Under the pieces are notes generated by a model. The model worked only from the letters and a program-made list of their open reading frames with translations. It was not told where the DNA came from and ran no database searches. A stretch of 64,000 bases of DNA, from assembly GCF_003931875.1 (NCBI RefSeq), contig NZ_CP034245.1, positions 3,323,847 to 3,387,846 of the forward strand, in the 5' to 3' direction. A program made the translations under genes and the position numbers. Shown in pieces: positions 1 to 8,446 of the stretch (positions within the stretch are counted from its first letter, which is position 1; every line of letters starts with the position of its first letter). This stretch comes from Microbacterium sp. 10M-3C3. Its GTDB lineage: Bacteria > Actinomycetota > Actinomycetes > Actinomycetales > Microbacteriaceae.

Positions 1-884
1 CGGTACTTCGTGGGGTCGTCGCTCGTGGTGTGGGCGCCGAGGCGGTACGTGACGGCCTCGATCGCGCGCGGGCCCAGGGCGGCTCGCGCTTCGTCGAGCG
101 CGACGCGCGACACGGCGTAGCTGGCGAGCACGTCGTTGCCGTCGACCTGCACGCTCGGGATGCCGTACCCCTCGGCACGGCGGTACAGCGGCGCACGCGA
201 CTGCGTGGCCACCGGCACCGAGATGGCCCACTGATTGTTCTGCAGGAAGAAGACCTCGGGGGTGTTGTAGCTCGCGGCGAACACCATCGACTCGTGCACG
301 TCGCCCTGGCTCGACGCGCCGTCGCCGTAGTAGACGATGACGGCCCGGTCGCGCTCGGGGTCGCCCGTGCCGCACAGCCCGTCGAACGCGAACGCCATCG
401 CCAGCCCGGTCGCATGCAGGGTCTGGGCGCCCAGCACGAGCGTGTACAGGTGCGTGTTGCCGTTCTTCGGGTCGGTCGGGTCCCACCCGCCGTGGGTCAG
501 GCCGCGCATGAGGCGCACGATGTCGACGGGGTCGACGCCGCGGATGCGCGCGACGACGTGCTCGCGGTAGGACGGGAAGATGTGGTCCTGCGGACGCGCC
601 GCCCGCGCGGAGCCGACCTGCGCCGCCTCCTGACCGTAGGACGGCGGCCACAGCGCGAGCTGCCCCTGCCGCTGCAGGTTGGTCGCCTCGCGGTCGAACG
701 CGCGGATGACCGCCATGTCGCGGAAGAGCTGCTCGCGCTCGGCGTCGGTCAGCGCCTCGACGAGGGCGACGTAGCGCTCCGCCGCCGGCGTGGGCGCGAA
801 CGCGCCGTCGGCGTCGAGGAACCGGACGAGGTCGGGCCCGTCGGGCGGAACGAGCTGGTCGGAGGCCGTAAGGGGTTCCGTCAC
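1..884 (-). CDS. 2-oxoacid dehydrogenase E1 component, alpha subunit (C-terminus cut off by window edge)
   Basis: Thiamine-diphosphate-dependent E1 alpha subunit of a pyruvate or branched-chain 2-oxoacid dehydrogenase complex, which decarboxylates the 2-oxoacid and passes the acyl group to E2. Reading the minus strand gives the family landmarks PSYREH, the ThDP/Mg motif YYGDGASSQGDVHE and QNNQWAISVP, then GAHTTSDDPTKY near the window edge. The GTG start lies 5 bp beyond the hisC stop with no clear Shine-Dalgarno, so it is probably coupled to hisC. The partner E1 beta and E2 genes would lie to the left. Pyruvate and branched-chain substrates cannot be separated from this fragment. Confidence 0.9.
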   Translation of the reverse strand, partial: MTEPLTASDQLVPPDGPDLVRFLDADGAFAPTPAAERYVALVEALTDAEREQLFRDMAVIRAFDREATNLQRQGQLALWPPSYGQEAAQVGSARAARPQDHIFPSYREHVVARIRGVDPVDIVRLMRGLTHGGWDPTDPKNGNTHLYTLVLGAQTLHATGLAMAFAFDGLCGTGDPERDRAVIVYYGDGASSQGDVHESMVFAASYNTPEVFFLQNNQWAISVPVATQSRAPLYRRAEGYGIPSVQVDGNDVLASYAVSRVALDEARAALGPRAIEAVTYRLGAHTTSDDPTKY

Positions 885-889
885 GGGTT

Positions 890-2008
890 CTACGCTAACC
901 CTCGTCCGGGATGCCCCTGTGGGAGGGTCTCGACAACGGATGCAGCGATCCGTAGGACTCTGTCGACAGACTCCTCTTCGCCCACCGACACGCGGATGCC
1001 GTCGCCCGGGAACGGGCGGACCATGATGCCCTCCTCCTCGAACGCGGTGGCGAACGCCTCGGTGTGCTCGCCGGCCGCGAGCCACACGAAGTTGCCCTGC
1101 GCGTCGGGGATGCGCCATCCCGCGTCGCGCAGGCCCGCCGCGAGCCGGTCGCGACGCTCGGCGATGACGCGCACGCGCTCGAGCAGCGCGCTCTCGTGGT
1201 CGAGGCTCGCGAGGGCCGCGGCCTGGGCCTGCGCGGTCACCGAGAGGGGGATCATGGTCGCGCGCGCCGCATCCAGCACCCGCGGATGACCGATCGCGTA
1301 CCCCACGCGCAGCGCCGCCAGCCCGTAGGCCTTGGAGAACGTCCGCAGCGCCACGACGTTGGGGCGGTCGAGCAGGCCGAGCACCCGCAGCCCGTCGACG
1401 GCGTCGGGCGCCGTCACGAACTCGGCGTACGCCTCGTCGAGGATGACCATGACATCGGCCGGCACGGCGTCGAGGAAGGCGGCGAACTCGTCGTGGGTCA
1501 CGACGGGTCCGGTCGGGTTGTTCGGGCTGCACACGAGGATGACGCGCGTGCGGTCGGTGACGGCGGCGGCCATCGCGGGCAGGTCGTGGCGTGCGTCGTC
1601 GGTGAGCGGCACCGGCACCGCCGTCGCGCCGGCGACGCGGATGAGCCCGGGATACGCCTCGAACGAGCGCCACGCGAACACGACCTCGTCGCCGGGGCCC
1701 GCGGCCGCGAGGATCAGCTGCGCGATGAGCGACACGCTGCCGGCGCCCACGTGCACGGCGTCGACGGCCACGCCGAAGCGGGCGGCGAGGCGCTCCCGCA
1801 GCCGCGTCGCGAGGGCGTCGGGGTAGCGGTTGAGCTCGGACGCGGCGTGCACCGCCTCGAGCACGCCCGTGAGCGGCTCGAACGGGTTCTCGTTGCTGGA
1901 GAGCTTGAACGCGTCCTCGCCGGCCTGGCGCCCCTGCCGGTACACGGGCAGGGAGGCGATCTCGGGCCGGATACGCGGGAGGATCGGCGCGTCGTCGTCG
2001 GCGGTCAC
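890..2008 (-). CDS. hisC: histidinol-phosphate / aromatic aminotransferase
   Basis: PLP-dependent class I/II aminotransferase of 372 residues, the usual HisC length. It moves an amino group from glutamate to imidazole acetol phosphate in histidine synthesis; some actinobacterial members act on aromatic 2-oxoacids instead. Landmarks are SNENP (38-42), NNPTG (163-167), DEAYAEF (191-197) and the Schiff-base lysine in FSKAYGL (K226). No other his gene is nearby, so an aromatic aminotransferase role is a real alternative. It is the first gene of a likely two-gene unit with the E1 alpha gene. Confidence 0.9.
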   Translation of the reverse strand: MTADDDAPILPRIRPEIASLPVYRQGRQAGEDAFKLSSNENPFEPLTGVLEAVHAASELNRYPDALATRLRERLAARFGVAVDAVHVGAGSVSLIAQLILAAAGPGDEVVFAWRSFEAYPGLIRVAGATAVPVPLTDDARHDLPAMAAAVTDRTRVILVCSPNNPTGPVVTHDEFAAFLDAVPADVMVILDEAYAEFVTAPDAVDGLRVLGLLDRPNVVALRTFSKAYGLAALRVGYAIGHPRVLDAARATMIPLSVTAQAQAAALASLDHESALLERVRVIAERRDRLAAGLRDAGWRIPDAQGNFVWLAAGEHTEAFATAFEEEGIMVRPFPGDGIRVSVGEEESVDRVLRIAASVVETLPQGHPGRGLA

Positions 2009-2095
2009 CCGACGAGCCTAGCCGCGCGCCTGCCGCATGGGCGGGCGCGCCGCAAGTCCCGCGACGCCACGCGCGGTGCGTGCCATAGTGACGGC

Positions 2096-2491
2096 ATGCG
2101 CTTCATCGTCCGTGTCGCCATCAACGCCTTCGCGATCTGGGTGGTCTCGTTGATCACGGTGCTGCAGGTGCGGCTGATCGCCTTCGCGCCGGGCGAGTGG
2201 CTGCAAGTGGCCCTCACGGCTCTGCTCGTCGGACTCATCTTCGCGCTGGTGAACTCGATCATCGGCACGGTGCTGAAAGTGCTCGCCTTCCCGCTGTACA
2301 TCCTCACGCTCGGACTCATCTCGCTCGTGATCAACGGCTTCCTGCTGTGGCTGACGGCGTGGATCACGTCGTTCTGGAGCTTCGGGCTGCGGGTCGAGGA
2401 CTTCTGGTGGGGCGTCGTCGCCGCGCTGATCATCACGATCATCAACTGGATCCTCGGCATCATCCTGCGCCCGCGTCGCCGCGAGGACTGA
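2096..2491 (+). CDS. small phage-holin-4-type membrane protein
   Basis: 131 residues, almost entirely hydrophobic, with four predicted membrane segments (about 5-25, 37-58, 62-90 and 102-124) and a basic RPRRRED tail. This is the layout of the phage_holin_4 superfamily (Phage_holin_4_2), common in actinobacteria outside prophages and of unknown function. No lysis genes surround it, so a chromosomal membrane role is more likely than phage lysis. Its last 32 bp overlap the 3' end of the convergent hydrolase gene. Confidence 0.75.
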   Translation: MRFIVRVAINAFAIWVVSLITVLQVRLIAFAPGEWLQVALTALLVGLIFALVNSIIGTVLKVLAFPLYILTLGLISLVINGFLLWLTAWITSFWSFGLRVEDFWWGVVAALIITIINWILGIILRPRRRED

Positions 2492-3764
2492 CGCGCACCG
2501 CCGCGTACTCGGTCGCCATCCCCGCGGGCGCGACCGCGAGGCCGTCGAACGCACGGCGCATCGCGGCCACGCGCGGGTCGGCGGATGCATCCACGAGCCG
2601 CGCAGTCTCGACGTATCCCGTCATCGCGTGGGCGGGCAGGGCCAGATCGGTCCACGCCGGCGCCGGATCGGCCGTGCGCTCGACGAGGAAGCTGCCGGCT
2701 GCGCCGCCCGCGCCGGCCAGTCCGCCGTTCTGCAGCGCGGCCACGGGGTCGTCGGTGTGGCGCACGCGCACCGCGAGCGTGTCGGCGCCGAGGTCCGCCT
2801 CGATGGGGCTTCCGAACGACACCACCATGGGTGTCTCGAAGCCGCCCTCCAACGCGAGCCGCTCGCCGATCATCGCGCCCTGTGAGTGCCCGAAGATCAT
2901 GACGCTCGCCCCGTCGCCCGCGCCGGCTTGTGCGAGCGCGTCGACGACCGCCTCGTACGACGCCGAGCGCCCGCCCGTGTACAGGGCGAGGTTGGAGTCC
3001 ATGTCGAACGGCTCGTCGCCGCCTCCGGCCTGCGTCCCGGCGATGTAGACGGCGAACTGCGCGGTGCCGTCGGCGCGCGCGTACTTCTCGACGCGCACCC
3101 GCGCGGCGCCTCCCCCGGGGATCCGCGCGGCGGCGTCGGCGAGGCTCGCGGGCGGCGCGACGGGCACCGATCGCGTCGGCGTCACCGCCACGGGTGGCGC
3201 GACGCCGCCGAGCCGCGCAGACGCGGGCACGGCACCGCGATCCAGTCGGTCGAGCATGACCCGCGCCGCGAGGAGCGTCGCCCCCGCGAGCGACAGGGCG
3301 GCGCCTCCGAGCGTGCCCGCGAGGGCGAGCACCTGCCGGGACAGCTCCCCGGGCCGGCGCGGGTCGCGGAAGGCGGCGACGGCGCGGGCGAAGCCGAGCG
3401 GGTCGGCGTGCCGCAGCTCGTCCAGGCGCGCGCGGGCGGCCCGCTCCGCTGCCGGGTCACACGCGGCGCGCGCGAGCTCGGCCGCGACGAGCAGCTCGAC
3501 GGTCTCGTAGCGGATCGCGGCGCGCTCCACGCGGGCGGCGAGGTCGTCCGCCCCGGCCGCGACGCCCGCGATCACCTGCGCCGCCCAGCCGAGGTGTCCG
3601 CCGAGGTCGACGCCGGCGTCGCCCACGGCGCGCGCCGCCGCGAGCACGGTGCGCGCGTCGTCCGCCGCATCCGCCCCCAGCCTGCGCAGCCGCACCGCCG
3701 CAGCGACCAGCGAGGCCGAGTCGACGGCGATCGCGCCGCCCGAGCGGATGTCGATGCCGCTCAC
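2460..3764 (-). CDS. alpha/beta hydrolase with N-terminal helical region
   Basis: 434 residues. The first ~160 residues are Ala-rich amphipathic helices resembling WXG100/ESAT-6-type proteins, followed by a Pro/Ala linker and a C-terminal lipase-like domain. That domain holds the nucleophile elbow FGHSQGAMI, a downstream SFGSPIE strand turn and a late His in LPAHAMTGY, a plausible Ser-Asp-His set. The GTG start overlaps the TGA of the upstream small gene (GTGA), so the two are co-translated. The pairing recalls actinobacterial type VII-associated hydrolases, but no ESX component is visible here and the substrate is unknown. Confidence 0.75.
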   Translation of the reverse strand: MSGIDIRSGGAIAVDSASLVAAAVRLRRLGADAADDARTVLAAARAVGDAGVDLGGHLGWAAQVIAGVAAGADDLAARVERAAIRYETVELLVAAELARAACDPAAERAARARLDELRHADPLGFARAVAAFRDPRRPGELSRQVLALAGTLGGAALSLAGATLLAARVMLDRLDRGAVPASARLGGVAPPVAVTPTRSVPVAPPASLADAAARIPGGGAARVRVEKYARADGTAQFAVYIAGTQAGGGDEPFDMDSNLALYTGGRSASYEAVVDALAQAGAGDGASVMIFGHSQGAMIGERLALEGGFETPMVVSFGSPIEADLGADTLAVRVRHTDDPVAALQNGGLAGAGGAAGSFLVERTADPAPAWTDLALPAHAMTGYVETARLVDASADPRVAAMRRAFDGLAVAPAGMATEYAAVRVSPRGDAGAG

Positions 3765-4021
3765 GGCATCGTCGGCCCGCCCGCGACCACCGGATGCAGC
3801 CGCGCGGCCGCGTCCGCGACGAGCCGCTCGGCGCGGACGAGGCTGTCGTGCAGCGCGGCGGCGTCCTCGTGGAACGCGCGAGCCGACGGCGCCTCCCAAT
3901 GGACCGCGTCCGCCAGGCGGCCCGTGCGGCCGACCAGTGCGTCGAGGCTCGCCTGCACGGCACGCAGTCGCGCAAGCGCGTCGGCGAGGACCCGCAGGTC
4001 GGCGGCGGAGAGCGGGATCAT
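3761..4021 (-). CDS. small helical protein, WXG100-like
   Basis: 86 residues, nearly all helical, with a central HWEAPSARAF segment that resembles the W-x-G turn of WXG100 proteins but has E-A in place of the canonical x-G. It lies directly upstream of the hydrolase gene with a 4 bp overlap. The ATG giving MIPLSAAD fits the start of the amphipathic helix better than longer in-frame options. It may be a secreted or chaperone-like partner of the hydrolase; that is inference from position and shape only. Confidence 0.6.
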   Translation of the reverse strand: MIPLSAADLRVLADALARLRAVQASLDALVGRTGRLADAVHWEAPSARAFHEDAAALHDSLVRAERLVADAAARLHPVVAGGPTMP

Positions 4022-4140
4022 GAACACCCCGCCAGCGTGGTCGCCCCGCCCGCGCCCCCAGGCGCTGCGAGGAGGGTGCGGGGAGAACCCCCGGTACCGG
4101 GGGTCTGTGCAGGAACGGCCGCCGACGCCAGAATGAAGGG

Positions 4141-4647
4141 ATGACCGCGAGCGCACCGGAGCCGTTCCGCGTCGTCTTCGTCTGCAGCGGGAACATCTGC
4201 CGCTCGCCGATGGCCGACGTCGTGTTCCGCTCGTTCGCCGATGCCGCGGGGCTCTCGGGGCACATCGCCTCGACGTCGGCGGGCACCGGTGACTGGCACG
4301 TCGGCGAGCGCGCCGACCAGCGCACTCTCGAGGCGCTCGCGCGGCGCGGCTACGACGGGTCGCGGCACCGCGCGCGCCAGTTCACGCGCGCGGACTTCGA
4401 CCGCAGCGACCTCGTCGTCGCGCTCGACCACAGCCACGAGCGCGTCCTGCGCGGGTGGGCGCGCGACGACACCGATGCCGACAAGATCGCGCTGCTCATG
4501 TCCTTCGACGCCGGCGCGAAGGTGCTCGACGTGCCCGACCCGTACTACGGCTCGCCGGAGATGTTCGACGAGGTGCTCGCTATGATCGAGGGCGCGAGCC
4601 GCGCGCTGTTCCGACAGCTCGAGCCGGCCATCCGATCCGCGGTCTGA
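4141..4647 (+). CDS. low-molecular-weight protein-tyrosine phosphatase
   Basis: 168 residues, matching the LMW-PTP family. The P-loop VCSGNICRSP has C15 as nucleophile and R21 binding phosphate; the general acid is D133 in VPDPYYGSP. It hydrolyses phosphotyrosine or related phosphoproteins in the cytoplasm. No cognate tyrosine kinase or capsule cluster is adjacent, so the target is unknown. The gene is followed by purB 29 bp later on the same strand. Confidence 0.92.
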   Translation: MTASAPEPFRVVFVCSGNICRSPMADVVFRSFADAAGLSGHIASTSAGTGDWHVGERADQRTLEALARRGYDGSRHRARQFTRADFDRSDLVVALDHSHERVLRGWARDDTDADKIALLMSFDAGAKVLDVPDPYYGSPEMFDEVLAMIEGASRALFRQLEPAIRSAV

Positions 4648-4676
4648 TCCACGACCGCGCGAGACCCGGGAGTCCC

Positions 4677-6056
4677 GTGACCTCTCTGCCCCCGCAGCCG
4701 CTCAGCCCCCTGGACGGCCGGTATCGCGCCGCCGTCGCGCCGCTGGCCGACTACCTCTCCGAAGCGGGTCTGAACCGCGCGCGCGTCGAGGTCGAGGTCG
4801 AGTGGCTGCTGACCCTCACCGACCGCTCGCTGTTCGGCACCTCGCCGCTGGCCGACGCCGACCGTGAGCGCCTGCGCGCGCTGTACCGCGACTTCGGCCA
4901 GGCCGAGATCGACTGGCTCGCCGAGCGCGAGGCGATCACGCGCCACGACGTGAAGGCCGTCGAGTACCTCGTGCGCGACCGGCTCGAGACGCTCGGCCTC
5001 GGCGCCATCGCCGAGCTCACGCACTTCGCCCTGACCAGCGAGGACGTCAACTCCGTCTCGTACGCCCTGACGGTGCAGCGAGCCGTCGAGCGCGTGTGGC
5101 TGCCCCGGCTCGACGCCGTGATCGACGCGCTCGCGGCGATGGCCGCCCAGCACCGCGACGCCGCGATGCTCTCGCGCACGCACGGGCAGCCCGCGACCCC
5201 CACGACGATGGGCAAGGAGATCGGCGTGTTCGCGTGGCGGCTGCGTCGCGTGCGCGCGCAGATCGCCGCATCCGAGTACCTTGCGAAGTTCTCCGGGGCG
5301 ACGGGCACGTGGTCGGCGCACATCGTCGCCGACCCGGACATCGACTGGCCCGAGGTGTCGCGGGCGCTCGTCGAGGGGCTCGGGCTGGGCTTCAACCCGG
5401 TGACGACGCAGATCGAGTCGCACGACTGGCAGGTCGAGCTGTACGACCGCGTGCGGCACGCGGGCGGCATCCTTCACAACCTCGCCACCGACATCTGGAC
5501 CTACATCTCGCTCGGGTACTTCACGCAGATCCCCGTGGCGGGGGCGACCGGATCGTCGACGATGCCGCACAAGATCAACCCGATCCGGTTCGAGAACGCC
5601 GAGGCGAACCTCGAGATCTCCGGCGCCCTGTTCTCGACGCTCGCGCAGACCCTCGTGACCTCGCGGCTGCAGCGCGACCTCACCGACTCCACGACCCAGC
5701 GCAACATCGGCGTCGCGTTCGGGCATTCGCTGCTCGCGCTCGACAACCTGCTGCGCGGCCTCGGCGAGATCTCGCTCGCGCAGCCCGTGCTCGACGCCGA
5801 CCTCGACGGCAACTGGGAGGTGCTCGCCGAGGCGATCCAGACCGTCGTGCGCGCCGAGATCGCCGCGGGCCGCTCGTCGATCACCGACCCGTACGCCCGG
5901 CTCAAGGACCTCACGCGGGGTCGCCGGGTCGGCGCGTCGGAGCTCGCCGAGTTCGTGCACGGCCTCGACATCCCGGATGCGGCGAAGGAGCGGCTGCTCG
6001 CGCTCTCGCCCGCGCGCTACATCGGCCTCGCCGCCGCCGTCGCCGACCGCGTCTGA
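4677..6056 (+). CDS. purB: adenylosuccinate lyase
   Basis: 459 residues. It splits SAICAR and adenylosuccinate to release fumarate in de novo purine and AMP synthesis. The fumarase/aspartase signature GATGSSTMPHKINP lies at about 289-302, and the N-terminal SPLDGRY is typical of this PurB type. SRTHGQPATPTTMG (166-179) carries the catalytic His. The GTG start at VTSLPPQ places the family N-terminus correctly, behind a weak GGGAG. No other purine gene is beside it. Confidence 0.97.
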   Translation: MTSLPPQPLSPLDGRYRAAVAPLADYLSEAGLNRARVEVEVEWLLTLTDRSLFGTSPLADADRERLRALYRDFGQAEIDWLAEREAITRHDVKAVEYLVRDRLETLGLGAIAELTHFALTSEDVNSVSYALTVQRAVERVWLPRLDAVIDALAAMAAQHRDAAMLSRTHGQPATPTTMGKEIGVFAWRLRRVRAQIAASEYLAKFSGATGTWSAHIVADPDIDWPEVSRALVEGLGLGFNPVTTQIESHDWQVELYDRVRHAGGILHNLATDIWTYISLGYFTQIPVAGATGSSTMPHKINPIRFENAEANLEISGALFSTLAQTLVTSRLQRDLTDSTTQRNIGVAFGHSLLALDNLLRGLGEISLAQPVLDADLDGNWEVLAEAIQTVVRAEIAAGRSSITDPYARLKDLTRGRRVGASELAEFVHGLDIPDAAKERLLALSPARYIGLAAAVADRV

Positions 6057-6069
6057 CACGCGGCTCTTC

Positions 6070-6249
6070 GCCCGGGCGTGCGGCGCGTGGCGGCGCTGAG
6101 GCGGCGCTGAGGCGGCGCGTCGCCGGCAGCGCGTCGCCGTCAGCGCGCAGAATTCAGGCTGTGCCACAGGTTCGGCCCCGGAAACAGCCCGAAACGACGC
6201 CTCAGCCTGAATTCCGCACGGCCGCCGGTGACCGGACGCGCGCAGGCCG
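6070..6249. repeat. palindrome-bearing intergenic repeat, copy 1 (left of IS)
   Basis: First of three related copies of an approximately 204 bp repeat. It contains perfect inverted arms GAATTCAGGCTG (6150-6161) and CAGCCTGAATTC (6203-6214), with a weaker inner pairing between GTTCGG and CCCGAAAC, so the strand could fold into a long imperfect hairpin. The left part is degenerate (GGCGGCGCTGA repeated). It sits between the 3' ends of purB and the convergent 8096 gene and ends at the IS insertion point. Confidence 0.8.
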
Positions 6250-6259
6250 CGGCGAGCGG
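6250..6259. repeat. probable target-site duplication, left of the IS256-type element
   Basis: CGGCGAGCGG is repeated at 7697-7706 on the other side of the element. In the uninterrupted neighbouring repeat (7901-7910) the same sequence occurs once, followed by CCGACGGGGG exactly as on the right flank. This fits duplication of 8-10 bp; IS256-family elements usually make 8-9 bp. Confidence 0.75.
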
Positions 6260-7696
6260 GCTGAGTCCCTTAGCGTGGTGTCACTTCCCGCGGGGTTCTC
6301 GTCGTCGTAGGCGATGAAGGGCCACCGTGGGATGACCAGTTGTTTCCGCCAAGAAGCAAAGAAGAGATCCCACGATGACCCACCACCAGTCTGCCTTGAC
6401 GACTCTGATCGGCGAAGTCCTTGCCGACCCCGACCTGGCTCACTCGGACGTGTTCCGTCGGATGCTGCAGGCGGGCCTGCAGGACCTGATCAACGCGGAA
6501 GCGACCGTGAAGATCGGCGCGGCCCCGCATGAGCGCACCCCTGAGCGCACCACACGCCGCAACGGCACCCGACCCAAGACGCTGGCGACCCCGGCCGGGG
6601 AGGTGGACCTGCAGATCCCGAAGCTGCGGGAGGGGTCGTTCTTCCCGAGCCTGCTGCACCCGCGTCGCCGGGTCGATAAGGCCCTCTACGCCGTGATCTG
6701 CCAGGCATGGATCGACGGGGTCTCCACCCGCAAGGTCGACCAGCTGATCCGCGCGCTGGGCAACGACACCGGCATCTCCCGGTCGACGGTCTCTCGGATC
6801 TGCTCAGAGATCGACGAAACCGTGCACGAGTTCCTGCACCGCCGACTCGATCACACCTGGTTCCCGTACCTGTTCCTCGACGCCACCTACCTCGACGTCC
6901 GCCACCGCGGCCGCGTCGTCTCCCAAGCCCTCGTGGTCGCCACCGGCGTCAGCGGCGACGGGCGCCGCGAGATCCTCGGCATGAGCCTCGGGGATGCGGA
7001 GACCACCGACTTCTGGACCGAGTTCCTCCGCAGCCTGCGCGACCGGGGACTGAAGGTCGCCACCGACGCCGATCCGCTCGGCGTCGCCCTGGTCACCTCC
7101 GATGCCCACGCCGGCCTGAAAGCCGCGATCAAGGCGATCCTGCCCGGATCCGGGTGGCAGAGATGCCGAGTCCATTTCGCCCGCAACGTCACCCAGAAGC
7201 TCGGCTCGGCCCGCTCCAAGCCCGTCAACGCGCTGATCTCGACGATCTTCGCGCAGACCACCTCCGAGGCGGTGCTTGCCCAATACAAAGCCGTCGCGGA
7301 CAGCCTGCGCAGCTCCTTCCCGGAGGTCGCCGAGATGCTCGAGGCCGCCGAACCCGACCTCACCGCGTTCGCACCACTACCCCGCGAGCACTGGCAGAAA
7401 GTCTGGTCCAACAACCCCATCGAACGCCTCAACCGCGAGATCAAACGCCGCGCCGACGTCGTCCAGATCTTCCCCGACCAAGGCTCCGTGACCCGCCTGA
7501 TCGGCGCCGTCATCCAAGAGCAGCACGAGGAATGGTCCTACGGCGAACGCCGCTACTTCTCCGACATCTCCATGCGCAAACTCGTCCACACCCTCCACGA
7601 CCACGCAGAGCCGGCACGCCCCGAGCTCTACCTCACCGCCTGACCACCACCCACCACAGGGAACAACTGGAGTGACACCACGCAAAGGGACTTGAC
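6260..7696 (+). mobile_element. IS256-family insertion sequence, complete
   Basis: About 1.44 kb with one transposase gene and imperfect terminal inverted repeats. The left end reads inward AGTCCCTTA then GCGTGGTGTCACT; the right end read inward gives AGTCCCTTT then GCGTGGTGTCACT, so about 24 of the first 28 positions agree. It interrupts a tandem repeat unit and is flanked by a direct repeat of up to 10 bp. Intact ends, intact transposase and a near-perfect duplication suggest a fairly recent insertion. Confidence 0.9.
6375..7643 (+). CDS. IS256-family (Mutator-type) transposase
   Basis: 422 residues, full length for the family. DDE residues are D169 (FLDATYLDV), D243 (VTSDAHAGL) and E350 (NNPIERLNREIK). 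The family signature WQRCRVHFARN (261-271), with C264 and H267, is intact. No frameshift or stop is present, so it should be active. Start: ATG closely following AAGAGATCCC. Nearest-neighbour identity would show whether further copies exist in the genome. Confidence 0.95.
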   Translation: MTHHQSALTTLIGEVLADPDLAHSDVFRRMLQAGLQDLINAEATVKIGAAPHERTPERTTRRNGTRPKTLATPAGEVDLQIPKLREGSFFPSLLHPRRRVDKALYAVICQAWIDGVSTRKVDQLIRALGNDTGISRSTVSRICSEIDETVHEFLHRRLDHTWFPYLFLDATYLDVRHRGRVVSQALVVATGVSGDGRREILGMSLGDAETTDFWTEFLRSLRDRGLKVATDADPLGVALVTSDAHAGLKAAIKAILPGSGWQRCRVHFARNVTQKLGSARSKPVNALISTIFAQTTSEAVLAQYKAVADSLRSSFPEVAEMLEAAEPDLTAFAPLPREHWQKVWSNNPIERLNREIKRRADVVQIFPDQGSVTRLIGAVIQEQHEEWSYGERRYFSDISMRKLVHTLHDHAEPARPELYLTA

Positions 7697-8090
7697 CGGC
7701 GAGCGGCCGACGGGGGTGCGCCCGGCCGGCGCTGCGGCGGCGCTGCGGCGGCGCATCGCCGTCAGCGCGCAGAATTCAGGCTGCGCCGCAGGTTCGGCCC
7801 CGGAAACAGCCCGAAACGACGCCTCAGCCTGAATTCCGCACGGCCGCCGGCCGACGCCCGAGCGGCCGGCGGCCGCCGGTGACCGGACGCGCGCAGGCCG
7901 CGGCGAGCGGCCGACGGGGGTGCGCCCGGCCGGCGCTGCGTCGGCGCTGCGGCGGCGCATCGCCGTCAGCGCGCAGAATTCAGGCTGTGCCGCAGGTTCG
8001 GCCCGGAGGACAGCCCGAAACGACGCCTCAGCCTGAATTCCGCCGCCGACCGACGCCCGAGCGGCCGGCGGCCGCGTGTCGCCGCGACGC
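7697..8090. repeat. palindrome-bearing intergenic repeat, copies 2 and 3 in tandem
   Basis: Two tandem units with a period of 204 bp (CGGCGAGCGG at 7697 and 7901). Copy 2 has arms GAATTCAGGCTG (7772-7783) and CAGCCTGAATTC (7825-7836); copy 3 has the same arms at 7976-7987 and 8029-8040. The loop is nearly identical among copies, so the whole unit and not just the arms is conserved. No gene is visible here; the downstream gene on the minus strand ends at 8096. Confidence 0.85.
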
Positions 8091-8095
8091 GCGTG

Positions 8096-8446
8096 TCAGC
8101 GCTGCGGAGGGGTGTCGCCCGAGGTCGGAGCGGCGGGCGGGGTCGTCCCGGCCGCATCCGCCGACTCCTCGCGCGGCAGCAGCACGGGGCGATCGACCGT
8201 CTTCGAGACCTGCGCCGGATCGACGGCGAGGAGCAGCAGCGACACGATCACGAGTACGGCGATGAATGTGATGCCGGCCGCGATCCCGCCGATCACGAGC
8301 GCGTGCGCCGACTGGCCCGGGACGCGCGCCTGGAAGAAGCCCATCGTCACGAGGGTCACGACACCGGCGAAGACCGCCGACGCGAAGGCGAGTCCGAGCA
8401 GCTGGACGGGGCGCATGAGCTCCCGTCGCGAGGGCTTGTCGCTCAT
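8096..8446 (-). CDS. small two-helix membrane protein
   Basis: 116 residues with two membrane segments (about 15-37 and 49-75) and a Pro/Thr-rich cytoplasmic tail. I do not recognise a named family. Its ATG overlaps the stop of the upstream membrane-protein gene (ATGA), so the two are translated together and probably form a complex or shared membrane function. It is the last gene before the repeat region. Confidence 0.7.
   Translation of the reverse strand: MSDKPSRRELMRPVQLLGLAFASAVFAGVVTLVTMGFFQARVPGQSAHALVIGGIAAGITFIAVLVIVSLLLLAVDPAQVSKTVDRPVLLPREESADAAGTTPPAAPTSGDTPPQR

Noticed and set aside
2096..2491. Prophage remnant because of the holin-like protein
   Set aside because: No phage structural, lysis or integrase genes are nearby and this holin-4 type is common on actinobacterial chromosomes.
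4545..6167. Long open frame antisense to purB
   Set aside because: It is a GC-rich shadow frame rich in Arg, Gly, His and Val with no domain; purB on the other strand is unmistakable.
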